64,000 nucleotides of DNA from Pseudomonadota bacterium (GTDB lineage: Bacteria; Myxococcota_A; Polyangia; Polyangiales; Polyangiaceae). A model generated the notes under the pieces. It saw only the letters and a program-made list of their open reading frames with translations. It did not search any database and was not told where the DNA came from. The stretch spans positions 57,666-121,665 of the forward strand of contig JAFAER010000142.1 in the NCBI GenBank assembly GCA_023423895.1, read 5' to 3'. Below are positions 45,671-53,801 of this stretch, in pieces. Both the position numbers and the translations under genes were made by a program. The first letter of the stretch is position 1. Every line of letters begins with the position of its first letter.

Positions 45671-48300
45671 AGACATCGTCGCCGGTCCGACGCTTCGTCG
45701 ATGCGATGGTCGACCTCGGCGGGCGCCGTCCGCTCCTCGTCATCGCGTGGGCGACCGCAGTGCTCATCGCCTGCTGGTCGTACGCGCGGAAGCTCGAGGT
45801 CCGCTCGGACATCATGGAGCTGCTCCCCAGGGACAGCCCCGGCTTCCAGTCGTTCGAGCGCCGTCTCGAACGCGTCGGCGGCCGCGCGACGTTGACCGTC
45901 GTCTGCGAGTCACCCGACCGCACTGCCAACGAGCGTTTCATCGATGCCGTCGATCAACGGCTGCGCACCATCGTCGACGAACGGGCCGCCTGTGCGCAGC
46001 GCTGCGCGCCCGGCGCGGAGGGAGAGCACTGCCGCGCCGACTGCGGCCCCGACCTGATCGCGTTCATCGAGAGCGGGACCAAGGACATCCATTCGTTCTT
46101 CGAAGCGAACAAGTGGCTGTACGCCAAGGTCGAGGACCTCGAAGAAGCCGACTCCACGCTCGATCGGCAGATCGCGATCAAGAGCGGCCTCGTCGAGGAC
46201 CTGCTCGACGACGAGCCGAAGACCGCCGAGCACGCGCTCGGAATGGACAAGTTCAAGGAGCGCTGGAAGAAGAACGCCGACGAGAAGGACGACTTTCCGA
46301 CCGGCTACTTCGCGTCGAAGGACGGAACGCAGATGGCGCTCCGGATCATGTCGACGACGTCCGGCCTCGGCGGGAGCAAGGACGAACAGCTGCTCGCCCT
46401 CGCCGAGCGCATCACGGCCGAGCTCAATCCGACGAGCTTCCATCCCGAGATGAAGGTGGGCTTCGGCGGCGACATCCCGAACGCCGCCGCCGAGAAGGAG
46501 TCGCTCGTACGGGAGGCGGTCCTCGCGACCGTGATCGCGGCCGCCCTCATCCTGGGCGGCGTCATCTGGTTCTACGGCTCGCCGTGGTCGCTCATCCTCA
46601 TCGGATTCCCGCCGCTGTTCGGCATCGGCTGCGCGTACGCGTTCGCGACCTGGAACTACGGCTTCGTGAACTCGTCGGGGGTGTTCCTCGGCGCGATCAT
46701 CCTCGGTAACGGGGTCAACTACCCGATCGTCCTCTACTCTCGTTACAAGGAGTTCCGCACGCGCGGCATGCACCCGGATCTCGCCCGTCGCGAGGCCGTG
46801 TGGAACGCCTTCCGCGCGGAGCTCGTCGGCGCGAGCGTCGCGGCCATCGCGTACGGCTCGCTGACGGTGACCCGCTTCCGCGGCTTCAGCCAGTTCGGGG
46901 TCATCGGCTTCTTCGGGATGTTGCTCGTCTGGATCTCGATGATCCCGTGCCTCCCGGCGTTGATCGTCCTCGTGGAGCGATGGCAGAAGTACATGCCGAA
47001 GTGGCTCCGGGAGAAGGACGCGACCCTCGACGAGGAAGGGAGCCGCGGACCGGTCGCCCGCTTCGTCGGCAACCTCACGGCGCGCTGGCCCCACTACTTC
47101 GTCGGCGCCGCCGCGCTCGTCACCATCGTCCTCGCAGCTCACCTCCCGTCGTTCCTCAAAGATCCCTGGGAGTACGACTTCGACAAGCTCGGCTCGAAGG
47201 GCGCCCGCACGAGCGGCGCGTTCCAGTGGTCCGCGAAGGCCGACAAAATCCTCTCCGGCAACCTCAACCTCGCCGGGTCGCTCGTCCTCGCGGACCGCGC
47301 GGAGCAGGTACCGGACGTGAAGGAGCGCATCCTCGCGAACGACGCCGCGGATTCGGAGGGGGCGATGATCGACACGATCACGACCCTGAACGACTTCTTG
47401 CCTGGACCGGCCGCGGACCAGCAAGCCAAGCTCGCCGTCCTCGAGCGCCTGCGTGAACGGCTCACGCCGAAGGTCCTCTCGAGCCTCACCGAGGAAGAGC
47501 GCAAGACGGTCGAGGAGATGATCCCGCCGGAGTCCCTGGGCGTGCTCGGTCCTCAGGACCTTCCGGGGCTCCTGAAGACGCGCTTCTCGGAGCGCGACGG
47601 GACGCTCGGGACGATCATGTACATCCGGTACAAGCCGGAGATCGCCCGCAACGACGGTCACAACCTCCTCAGGATGGCGCAGACGATCGACGGCGTGCGT
47701 TTGCCCGACGGAACGCGCGTCGACACGGCGAGCCGAGCGACCGTCTTCGCGGAGATGATCAAGTCGCTCGAGCGGGACGGACCGCTCGCGACGGGCGTCT
47801 CCTTCCTCGCCGTCCTCGCCGTCGTGGTGCTCGCGACGTCCTCGAAGCGCGGCACGTTCGCGGTCATCCTTTCGCTCATCCTGGGCGTCGTCTGGATGCT
47901 CGGCGCCGCGACGTGGTTCGGCGGACGCCTCAACTTCCTGAACTTCATCGCGCTGCCGATCACCTTCGGCATCGGCTCCGAGTACCCGTTCAACATCTTC
48001 GACCGCTCGCGCCTCCTCGGCGGAGACGTGACCGGCGCGGTGAAGCTGCACTTCGGCGCGGTAGCGCTCTGCAGCTACACCACGGTGGTCGGATACGGCT
48101 CGCTCCTCGTCGCCGACAACCAAGCGCTGCAGTCGTTCGGGCGGTTCGCGATCGGCGGTGAGATCGCGTGCTTCGCGGCGGCGGTCCTGTTCCTCCCGGC
48201 GCTGCTTCATCTCATCGGCGCGCACAAGGTCGGGCGTCCGTCTGGCACGGCCGCATCGACTCCCCCGCCCACCGAGAGCACGCCTCGGATGTCGATGTAG
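45667..48300 (+). CDS. MMPL/RND-superfamily lipid transporter
   Basis: An 877-residue inner-membrane protein with two repeated halves, each a TM helix, a periplasmic loop and five helices. The first loop includes a short Cys-rich insertion with four Cys (CAQRCAP to CRADCGPD, about 112-131), likely disulfide-bonded. The TM4 motif usually written GxGVDYxxxLxxRY reads GNGVNYPIVLYSRY, with Asn351 in place of Asp; the TM10 counterpart reads GIGSEYPFNIF, with Glu772. MMPL proteins move lipids from the inner membrane outward (hopanoids, mycolates). Overlapping PgpA by ATGA, it is the natural export step for the lipid made by this operon. Confidence 0.85.
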   Translation: MKTSSPVRRFVDAMVDLGGRRPLLVIAWATAVLIACWSYARKLEVRSDIMELLPRDSPGFQSFERRLERVGGRATLTVVCESPDRTANERFIDAVDQRLRTIVDERAACAQRCAPGAEGEHCRADCGPDLIAFIESGTKDIHSFFEANKWLYAKVEDLEEADSTLDRQIAIKSGLVEDLLDDEPKTAEHALGMDKFKERWKKNADEKDDFPTGYFASKDGTQMALRIMSTTSGLGGSKDEQLLALAERITAELNPTSFHPEMKVGFGGDIPNAAAEKESLVREAVLATVIAAALILGGVIWFYGSPWSLILIGFPPLFGIGCAYAFATWNYGFVNSSGVFLGAIILGNGVNYPIVLYSRYKEFRTRGMHPDLARREAVWNAFRAELVGASVAAIAYGSLTVTRFRGFSQFGVIGFFGMLLVWISMIPCLPALIVLVERWQKYMPKWLREKDATLDEEGSRGPVARFVGNLTARWPHYFVGAAALVTIVLAAHLPSFLKDPWEYDFDKLGSKGARTSGAFQWSAKADKILSGNLNLAGSLVLADRAEQVPDVKERILANDAADSEGAMIDTITTLNDFLPGPAADQQAKLAVLERLRERLTPKVLSSLTEEERKTVEEMIPPESLGVLGPQDLPGLLKTRFSERDGTLGTIMYIRYKPEIARNDGHNLLRMAQTIDGVRLPDGTRVDTASRATVFAEMIKSLERDGPLATGVSFLAVLAVVVLATSSKRGTFAVILSLILGVVWMLGAATWFGGRLNFLNFIALPITFGIGSEYPFNIFDRSRLLGGDVTGAVKLHFGAVALCSYTTVVGYGSLLVADNQALQSFGRFAIGGEIACFAAAVLFLPALLHLIGAHKVGRPSGTAASTPPPTESTPRMSM

Positions 48301-48413
48301 CGCGAGATCCGGCGCTTCGGCCGCCGCATCCGCGAGCCTGAGCTCGGTCATGCTCGCCCCCGCGTCGCAGGGGCGGGCATCGTGCCGTCATCCGCGTTAC
48401 CTTCCGGTCAGCC

Positions 48414-49139
48414 ATGAAGACCCTACGCGTGGATGTCTGGTCCGACATTGCTTGTCCGTGGTGCTACGTCGGAAAGCGCCACCTCGAGCAGGCGCTCGCG
48501 CGGTTTCCTCACCGTGACGAGGTCGAGGTGCTCTGGCGCTCGTTCGAGCTCGACCCCTCCGCGCCGGCCGAGCTACCTGCCGCGATCGCGTACAGCGAGC
48601 GCATCGCCAAGAAGTACGGCACGTCCACCGACGAGGCCGAGCAGATGATCCGCCGCATGACCGAGACGGCAGCGCGCGACGGGCTCGATTTCCACTTCGA
48701 GAAGATCCGACCGGGCAACACGTTCGATGCCCACCGCGTCGTGCACCTCGCCGCCGATCGCGGGAAGCAGGACGCCGTGAAGGAGAGGTTCTTGCGCGGT
48801 TACCTCTGCGAAGGCGCAGCGATCGGCCACGCCGAGACGCTCGTCCGCCTCGCGTCCGAGGCCGGCCTCGACGAGGAAGAAGTGCGAGCAACGCTCGCAA
48901 GCGACGCTCACGCGCTCGACGTCCGCGAGGACGAAGAGGAAGCGACCGAGCTCGGCATCCGCGGCGTTCCGTTCTTCATCATCGGCGGCCGCTACGCCAT
49001 TTCGGGTGCGCAGCCGGCGGAGATCCTCCTCCGAGCGCTCTCGCTCGCATGGCAGGAGCTCGCGCCTCGGCCCGTGCCCCTCGGCGCCGACCCCGCCGAG
49101 GTCTGCGGCCCCGAAGGGTGCGCCGTTCCGGACCGTTGA
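48414..49139 (+). CDS. DsbA-family (FrnE-like) oxidoreductase
   Basis: A 241-residue thioredoxin-fold protein without signal peptide, so probably cytoplasmic. It opens with VDVWSDIACPWCYVGKRHLE, with the redox pair C14-P-W-C17, and contains GIRGVPFFIIGGRYAISGAQ near 180, the cis-Pro region. FrnE-type proteins are disulfide isomerases or reductases in stress responses. The C-terminus adds a Cys-containing tail (EVCGPEGCAVPDR). Single gene; 113 bp after the MMPL gene. Confidence 0.92.
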   Translation: MKTLRVDVWSDIACPWCYVGKRHLEQALARFPHRDEVEVLWRSFELDPSAPAELPAAIAYSERIAKKYGTSTDEAEQMIRRMTETAARDGLDFHFEKIRPGNTFDAHRVVHLAADRGKQDAVKERFLRGYLCEGAAIGHAETLVRLASEAGLDEEEVRATLASDAHALDVREDEEEATELGIRGVPFFIIGGRYAISGAQPAEILLRALSLAWQELAPRPVPLGADPAEVCGPEGCAVPDR

Positions 49140-49195
49140 GCGGCGCGTCGGAACGCACTACCGCTGCCGCTCGCTGACGGGCCGCGACGATCCGT

Positions 49196-49999
49196 TCAGG
49201 AGAGCAGTGCGAACGTCTGCTGGTTCATCGCAACGACGACGTCGCCGGACCAGAGCTCGCGCATCTCGATGAAGAAGTTGTCTGCTCCGGCGACGCCGCG
49301 CGCGCGGTAGTAGAGCGGCTCCGCAGGATCGAGCGTGCGCGGGTCGACGAGCAATTGCATCGTGTAGCCCACGGTCGCGACGGCGCGCGGTCCCGACTCG
49401 ACCGCGAGCACGGTCGGCCACCACGCGTCGAGCAGCCCGGCGATGCCGGCTTCGTCGAGCATCGACGGCGCCGTCTTTTCGCGGATCCAGCCCTCTGCCG
49501 CGGGATCGGTGCCGGCCACGAACGGCAGCGGCCCGGTCGACCGATATTCGTACTTGTCCGCGAACACCGGCCCGATGGGCGCCTGGACCGGGAGGGGCTG
49601 GACGTCACGCCACGGAGTGCGCGCCGGCGGAGACGGACGGAACGCCGCCGGCCGGAGGGCTCGCGGCAGAGCGAGCGACGCGCTCGCATGAGCAATGAGC
49701 CCGCCGTCCTGCTCGAGGCGGGCCTCGATGAACGACATGCTTCCCCCGCGACGAAGCGATGCCGCTCGCACGACGATCGGCCCCGGAAGCGCCGGAGCGC
49801 ACAGCTCCGCCGTGAGCGATCGAAGGCTGCGCGTGCGATCGTTCTCGGAGGCCATGATCGCGCGCGCGAGGATGCCGACGACGACCCCGCCGAAGGCTCC
49901 TTTTCCCTGCTGCCAGCGGTCGGGGATCTCGCCGGTCCACTCACGCTCGGCGGATTCGCTGGGACGGATGGCAGTGGCCTTCTCGAACTCGGACGTCAT
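49196..49999 (-). CDS. Acyl-CoA thioesterase-like double-hotdog protein
   Basis: A 267-residue protein, TesB-type (4HBT_3 family): the N-terminal hotdog starts RWQQGKGAFGGVVVGILARA and the second hotdog contains GYTMQLLVDPRTLDPAEPLY. The usual TesB catalytic Asp/Thr/Gln triad is only partly visible. ATG 49999 overlaps the TetR stop (ATGA), so it is the third gene of the hydrolase-TetR-thioesterase operon. It probably acts on a CoA ester in the same pathway as the hydrolase. Confidence 0.82.
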   Translation of the reverse strand: MTSEFEKATAIRPSESAEREWTGEIPDRWQQGKGAFGGVVVGILARAIMASENDRTRSLRSLTAELCAPALPGPIVVRAASLRRGGSMSFIEARLEQDGGLIAHASASLALPRALRPAAFRPSPPARTPWRDVQPLPVQAPIGPVFADKYEYRSTGPLPFVAGTDPAAEGWIREKTAPSMLDEAGIAGLLDAWWPTVLAVESGPRAVATVGYTMQLLVDPRTLDPAEPLYYRARGVAGADNFFIEMRELWSGDVVVAMNQQTFALLS

Positions 50000-50571
50000 C
50001 GTGCTCCTTTGCCGAACGCTCGGCATGCGCGAAGGATCTCGTCGGACAGCTCGGTGCCTTTCACGGCCCGAGCAAGGCTGATCCCCCCGTACATGAGCGC
50101 GATCATCCCGAGCGCCGTCATCCGCTTCGACGCGGCGTCCTCTTTCGAGAGATGTTTGGTCATCTCGTCGGCGAGCTCGCTGAGCTGCTCGGCGAGCACG
50201 GCCTTGTGCTCGGGTGTGGTGGTCGTCACCTCGCCGACGATGGCCGGCAGCGGGCAACCGTTCGCCGGATCGTCACGATGCGCCGCCGAGAGGTAGCGCT
50301 TCAGAACGACCTCGGGACGCGCAGCCGGCGGCTTCTCGTCGAGCCGCTCGAACAGCTTGTCGCGCATGAACTTCGCCGTGCGCCGGATGGCTTCGTCGAC
50401 GAGCGCCTCCTTCGAAGCGAAGTGCGCGTAGAAGCCGCCGACCGTGAGCCCGGCGCCACTCATCACGTCCGAGACACGGGCGCCGCCGATCCCCTTCTCG
50501 CGAAGCAGCTTGCAGGCCGACGCGATGATCGCCGCGTGGGTACGTTCCTTCTGCTCGACTTTTGCGTTCAT
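49996..50571 (-). CDS. TetR-family transcriptional regulator
   Basis: A 191-residue protein. Helix-turn-helix at about 30-55 (RVSDVMSGAGLTVGGFYAHF). The C-terminal domain matches the group with FIxxRYLSxxHRDxPxxGCPLPA (KRYLSAAHRDDPANGCPLPA), often found with small-molecule hydrolases. It sits inside the operon and overlaps both neighbours by ATGA, so autoregulation of the operon from the promoter before 51380 is likely. Confidence 0.92.
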   Translation of the reverse strand: MNAKVEQKERTHAAIIASACKLLREKGIGGARVSDVMSGAGLTVGGFYAHFASKEALVDEAIRRTAKFMRDKLFERLDEKPPAARPEVVLKRYLSAAHRDDPANGCPLPAIVGEVTTTTPEHKAVLAEQLSELADEMTKHLSKEDAASKRMTALGMIALMYGGISLARAVKGTELSDEILRACRAFGKGAR

Positions 50572-51380
50572 CGTGTCACCTTCCCGTCCGCGCCTTCATC
50601 GAAGCGCGCCATGTGCCGAGCGAGCTCCTCGTGAACCTTGGTGGCATGTGTCAGCGGTGCCATGTGGCCTACGCCCGGCACCTCGACGAGCCTCGCGTTC
50701 GGCCGGCCGCGGACGAAGGCACGCGACATCGCCCGTGAGCCCACGGTCGTTCGTTCGCCGAGCGCGACGGTCATCGGCGCCGCCACCTCCCAGCGTTCGA
50801 ATGGGGTCTCGTCGTAGAACACGGCGCGGACCTCCTGGAACATCTTCCAACCGAGCGCGAGCGAAAGCGTCCGCATCGGCTCGGGCATCTTCGACCACGA
50901 CCCCGGACGGTTCCAGTAGTCGATGAACATCTCGAGCCACTCCTCGCGGCCGCCCATTTCCATGTCGTGGAGGAACCACGGATGGGCCTCGAAGGCGCGC
51001 GCTTGCTCCACCGCTTCGGGGTCGGTACCGGAGTCGAGCGACGTCCGGAGCGCCCCGAAAAGAACGGGCTCGAAGAAGAACACCGATGCGAGACGTCCGG
51101 CGAGCGCCGGCAGCGTGTTGAGCGCGACGAGCGCCCCGTACGAGTGCGCGACGAGATGGATGCGCGAGCCGTCGGCCGGGATGGCCTTCGCCACCTCGGC
51201 CGCGTCGTCCTTCGCGGTCACCACGCGACCACGCTCGACCGGCTCGTTCGGCGGGTAACCGAGGTTCGCGGGGAAGATCTTCCTCCGATGGCCGATCGCC
51301 CCGTCCGGGACACCTGCCCAGAGGAAGGGGCCGGTGCCCGTCGAGTGGATGAAGAAGACGGCTTCCTCCTGGACGCTCAT
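50568..51380 (-). CDS. Alpha/beta hydrolase
   Basis: A 270-residue protein of typical length. The nucleophile elbow HLVAHSYGALVALNT holds the catalytic Ser; FIHSTGTGPFLW provides the oxyanion-hole region and VPGVGHMAPLTH the catalytic His. No signal peptide. The substrate is unknown. First gene of an operon with the TetR gene and thioesterase; a near-palindrome lies just upstream. Confidence 0.9.
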   Translation of the reverse strand: MSVQEEAVFFIHSTGTGPFLWAGVPDGAIGHRRKIFPANLGYPPNEPVERGRVVTAKDDAAEVAKAIPADGSRIHLVAHSYGALVALNTLPALAGRLASVFFFEPVLFGALRTSLDSGTDPEAVEQARAFEAHPWFLHDMEMGGREEWLEMFIDYWNRPGSWSKMPEPMRTLSLALGWKMFQEVRAVFYDETPFERWEVAAPMTVALGERTTVGSRAMSRAFVRGRPNARLVEVPGVGHMAPLTHATKVHEELARHMARFDEGADGKVTR

Positions 51381-51394
51381 ATGACGGCAAACAT

Positions 51395-51408
51395 ATGATC
51401 ATGGTCAT
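51395..51408. promoter_or_regulatory. Near-palindrome before the hydrolase-TetR operon
   Basis: ATGATCATGGTCAT: 6 of 7 base pairs match its own reverse complement. It lies 14 bp before the hydrolase ATG and 53 bp before the divergent lipoprotein ATG. The surrounding sequence is AT-rich for this genome, as for a promoter. Candidate TetR site. Confidence 0.4.
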
Positions 51409-51461
51409 AGATGGTCAAGGCGGCCCCCGCAGCCGAGCTATCGATCGCGTATGCTCGCCGC

Positions 51462-52205
51462 ATGCGGGTGGGCTTCTCGATTCTTCTCGTCACGACGATC
51501 CTGGCCTGCGGGGGCGGGCAGCCGGCGACCGCGCCGAACGGCGAGACGGCCCCGAAAGCAGCAGCGGCAACCGAGCTCGACGCGGGCGCCATCGCGCCGA
51601 CTCCGGCGCCCGCGCCGTCGACATCGACATCGACATCGACATCGAACGTCGACGCTGACGCGGGGGCGGCGCCAAAGTTCCACGCGGACGATCCGTCGGG
51701 ACCTCCAGCGCCGGTCGAACGCACGGGCAAGACGTGGCCGTTCCACACGTGGACGCGCGCCGAAGCCGTGACGTTCAACCAGTTCCGGATTCGCTCCGAG
51801 GCGCCGCTCCGTGCCTACGACGAGAAGGGCTGGAGCCCTCACATCGTCAACCACAAGCCGCTGGACGAGACGCTGGCGAAGAAGGCCGTCGAGATCGTGG
51901 CGGCCCACGAAGGTGACGTCGCCGTCTCGAAGTGTCCGTTCCCTCGCCACGCGGTCGTCCTGTTCGACGAGGACGTCCCCGTCGCGAGCATCAACGTCTG
52001 CTTCCAGTGCGGCGACATCGTGCTCTGGCCCAGGTGGTCGCCTGCGCCCGACTGGTCGACGATGAGCTCTGCGCAGCAGAAGGCGCAGATGGTCCGCAAC
52101 GAGAAGCAGCTGAAGCGGTACGAACAGGTCTTTCCAAGGTGGAAGAAGTTCTTCGCGGACGACGTCGGCTTCTCGATCGACGTCGTCCCCGAGTGGACCC
52201 GCTGA
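51462..52205 (+). CDS. Lipoprotein with (Ser-Thr) repeat linker
   Basis: A 247-residue protein. Signal peptide MRVGFSILLVTTILAC with lipobox. A ~60-residue Ala/Pro/Thr linker includes the (Ser-Thr) run coded by hexanucleotide repeats. The mature domain contains paired Cys (SKCPFPRH and NVCFQCGDI), which may form a metal or disulfide site, and ends WKKFFADDVGFSIDVVPEW. No known family is recognised. Divergent from the hydrolase operon. Confidence 0.65.
   Translation: MRVGFSILLVTTILACGGGQPATAPNGETAPKAAAATELDAGAIAPTPAPAPSTSTSTSTSNVDADAGAAPKFHADDPSGPPAPVERTGKTWPFHTWTRAEAVTFNQFRIRSEAPLRAYDEKGWSPHIVNHKPLDETLAKKAVEIVAAHEGDVAVSKCPFPRHAVVLFDEDVPVASINVCFQCGDIVLWPRWSPAPDWSTMSSAQQKAQMVRNEKQLKRYEQVFPRWKKFFADDVGFSIDVVPEWTR
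51618..51641 (+). repeat. Hexanucleotide repeat (TCGACA)4 inside a lipoprotein gene
   Basis: Four TCGACA copies coding for alternating Ser-Thr in the linker. It parallels the GTGGAC run in the helicase gene, but with a different hexamer, so the two arose independently. Confidence 0.9.
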
Positions 52206-52250
52206 CGCCTTCAGGCGCGATCACGCCGGGCGAGGAAAGCGACGCGGCCT

Positions 52251-53411
52251 TCACCGCACGAGTCGAACGACGACCGCAGGCGTGAGCCTCTTGAAGGGCT
52301 CCTTCTGAAACGTCCCGTCGCTCGAGAAGTAGATCGACGTTTCGTCCACCGTCGCATGTGCGAGCGTGCCGTCCGTCGCGACGGGCTCGACCGCCCCGCC
52401 GCTCTTCCCGATGCGCAAGATCGATCCGGGGCGGCCAGGGCGCCCCGACCGAACGAAGACGTGATCGCCAGCGAGCCACGCGGCGCGAGGCATCGGCACG
52501 TCCGCAGCGAGGACCTCGAGCGGACCGCCCTCCTTCGCCACGCGCGCCACGACGCCTGCCTTCTCGTTCGCCTCGGAGCCCCACGTCACCGCCGCCACGT
52601 AGACGTGTGAACCGTCGACGGCGACGGCGGACGGCTCGTCGGGAAGCCCGGTCGCGACGACGACCGGTGCGCCTCCGGCCTTGGGCATCCGGAGCACGCG
52701 TCCGTTCTTCCCGTCCGGCTTCGCCGGCTGCGCGCTCGCCTTGCCCGTGGTGAAGTAGACGTCGTCGGTGTCGAACGCGAAGGCGATCGCGCCTTTGATC
52801 CCCGACGAAGCAGGCGGCTTGCTCCCATCCTTCGGCATCCGGAATGCGTCGAACCACACCGTGTCGCCGTCGACGGCGATGTTCGTCGGCGAGATCCCCG
52901 TCGCGAGATCGACCGGCGCTCCGCCAGCGAGCGGCATACGGAAGATGCGTCCGGTCGGAGCCTTGGCGCGGCTCGTATTCATCGTCGAGAGGTCGCGATT
53001 GACCGCGACGTAGAGCGAGCTGTCGTCGGCAGCGAGCGTGGCGAGCCCCTCGAGATCGAAGTGCCGCGTGAGCTCTCCGCCGGTGATCGGCACCGACCAC
53101 AGACGCGCGGCCGGCACGTACATCGGGCCGGTCGTCCACTTGTTCACCTCGGTGAGGACGTACAGCCGCCCGCCCGCGACGAGCATCTTGTCCCAGCTGT
53201 CGTCGACCTTCTTCTCGGCCACCGTCATGCGCGTGCCCGACTTGGGCGCAGCGGCCGCGGGCGGCGGCTGCGTCGTGACCGGCGCCGGCTCCGTCGTAGC
53301 CGGCGGCGCGGTGTCGAGCGGCGCAGGCTCGGGCTTCGGTGTCTTCGCGGGCTCGACGCACGCAACGAGCGCCGCCGACGTCACAAGCAGCGCTGCGGTC
53401 CGGATCTTCAT
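52251..53411 (-). CDS. Lipoprotein with beta-propeller-like repeats
   Basis: A 386-residue protein. Signal peptide MKIRTAALLVTSAALVAC with lipobox, a long Pro/Thr/Ala linker (about residues 20-65), then at least four repeats of a strand pattern centred on GG-x-hydrophobic and hydrophobic-DG-x-x-hydrophobic-Y (LWSVPITGGELTRHF, RIFRMPLAGGAPVDLATGI, RVLRMPKAGGAPVVVATG, SILRIGKSGGAVEPVATDG). This is typical of propeller blades in myxobacterial surface lipoproteins. No enzyme motif seen. Confidence 0.72.
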   Translation of the reverse strand: MKIRTAALLVTSAALVACVEPAKTPKPEPAPLDTAPPATTEPAPVTTQPPPAAAAPKSGTRMTVAEKKVDDSWDKMLVAGGRLYVLTEVNKWTTGPMYVPAARLWSVPITGGELTRHFDLEGLATLAADDSSLYVAVNRDLSTMNTSRAKAPTGRIFRMPLAGGAPVDLATGISPTNIAVDGDTVWFDAFRMPKDGSKPPASSGIKGAIAFAFDTDDVYFTTGKASAQPAKPDGKNGRVLRMPKAGGAPVVVATGLPDEPSAVAVDGSHVYVAAVTWGSEANEKAGVVARVAKEGGPLEVLAADVPMPRAAWLAGDHVFVRSGRPGRPGSILRIGKSGGAVEPVATDGTLAHATVDETSIYFSSDGTFQKEPFKRLTPAVVVRLVR

Positions 53412-53801
53412 GCCGGCCACTCTACTCGCTCGAAGCCGCTCGCGGTCGGGCAACAACCCGTCGCGTCGTCAAGTGCGCCAAGGTCGTCACGGGCACTCGG
53501 GGACGTTGGGCATGACCTCTTCTTCATGAGGCCGCATCCCGCCCCGCCGGGCCGTAGCAGCCGGCATCGGTCCATCGGAATCGAGCGGCAGCAGGCAACG
53601 ACGACGCGTGACGAGCAGTTCCTTGCCTCGCCCAAGCGCCATCGGCTTTCGAAGCACGATGATCCGAACAACTGGCGGCGCGCGTGGGCAAGAGACCGGT
53701 GATGCTCCGAAAGCACTGGTTCGGACGGCAGCCCCCCCCCAAGCGTTGCATTCCCGCATCCGAGCGGGGGCGCGTCGGACGACGTGTCGATCGTGCAGCA
53801 T
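53412..53801. other. Intergenic region between lipoprotein and HNH genes
   Basis: 390 bp. No gene supported. The run of eight C bases near 53732 is unusual but unexplained. It would contain the promoter of the lipoprotein gene at its left and the 3' end of the HNH transcript at its right. Confidence 0.5.

Noticed and set aside
45910..48351. Minus-strand open frame of 813 codons opposite the MMPL gene
   Set aside because: Shadow frame; the plus strand encodes a complete MMPL transporter with ATGA overlap to pgpA.
53412..53801. Small Arg-rich open frames between the lipoprotein and HNH genes
   Set aside because: No ribosome site, no conserved motif and composition like shadow frames.
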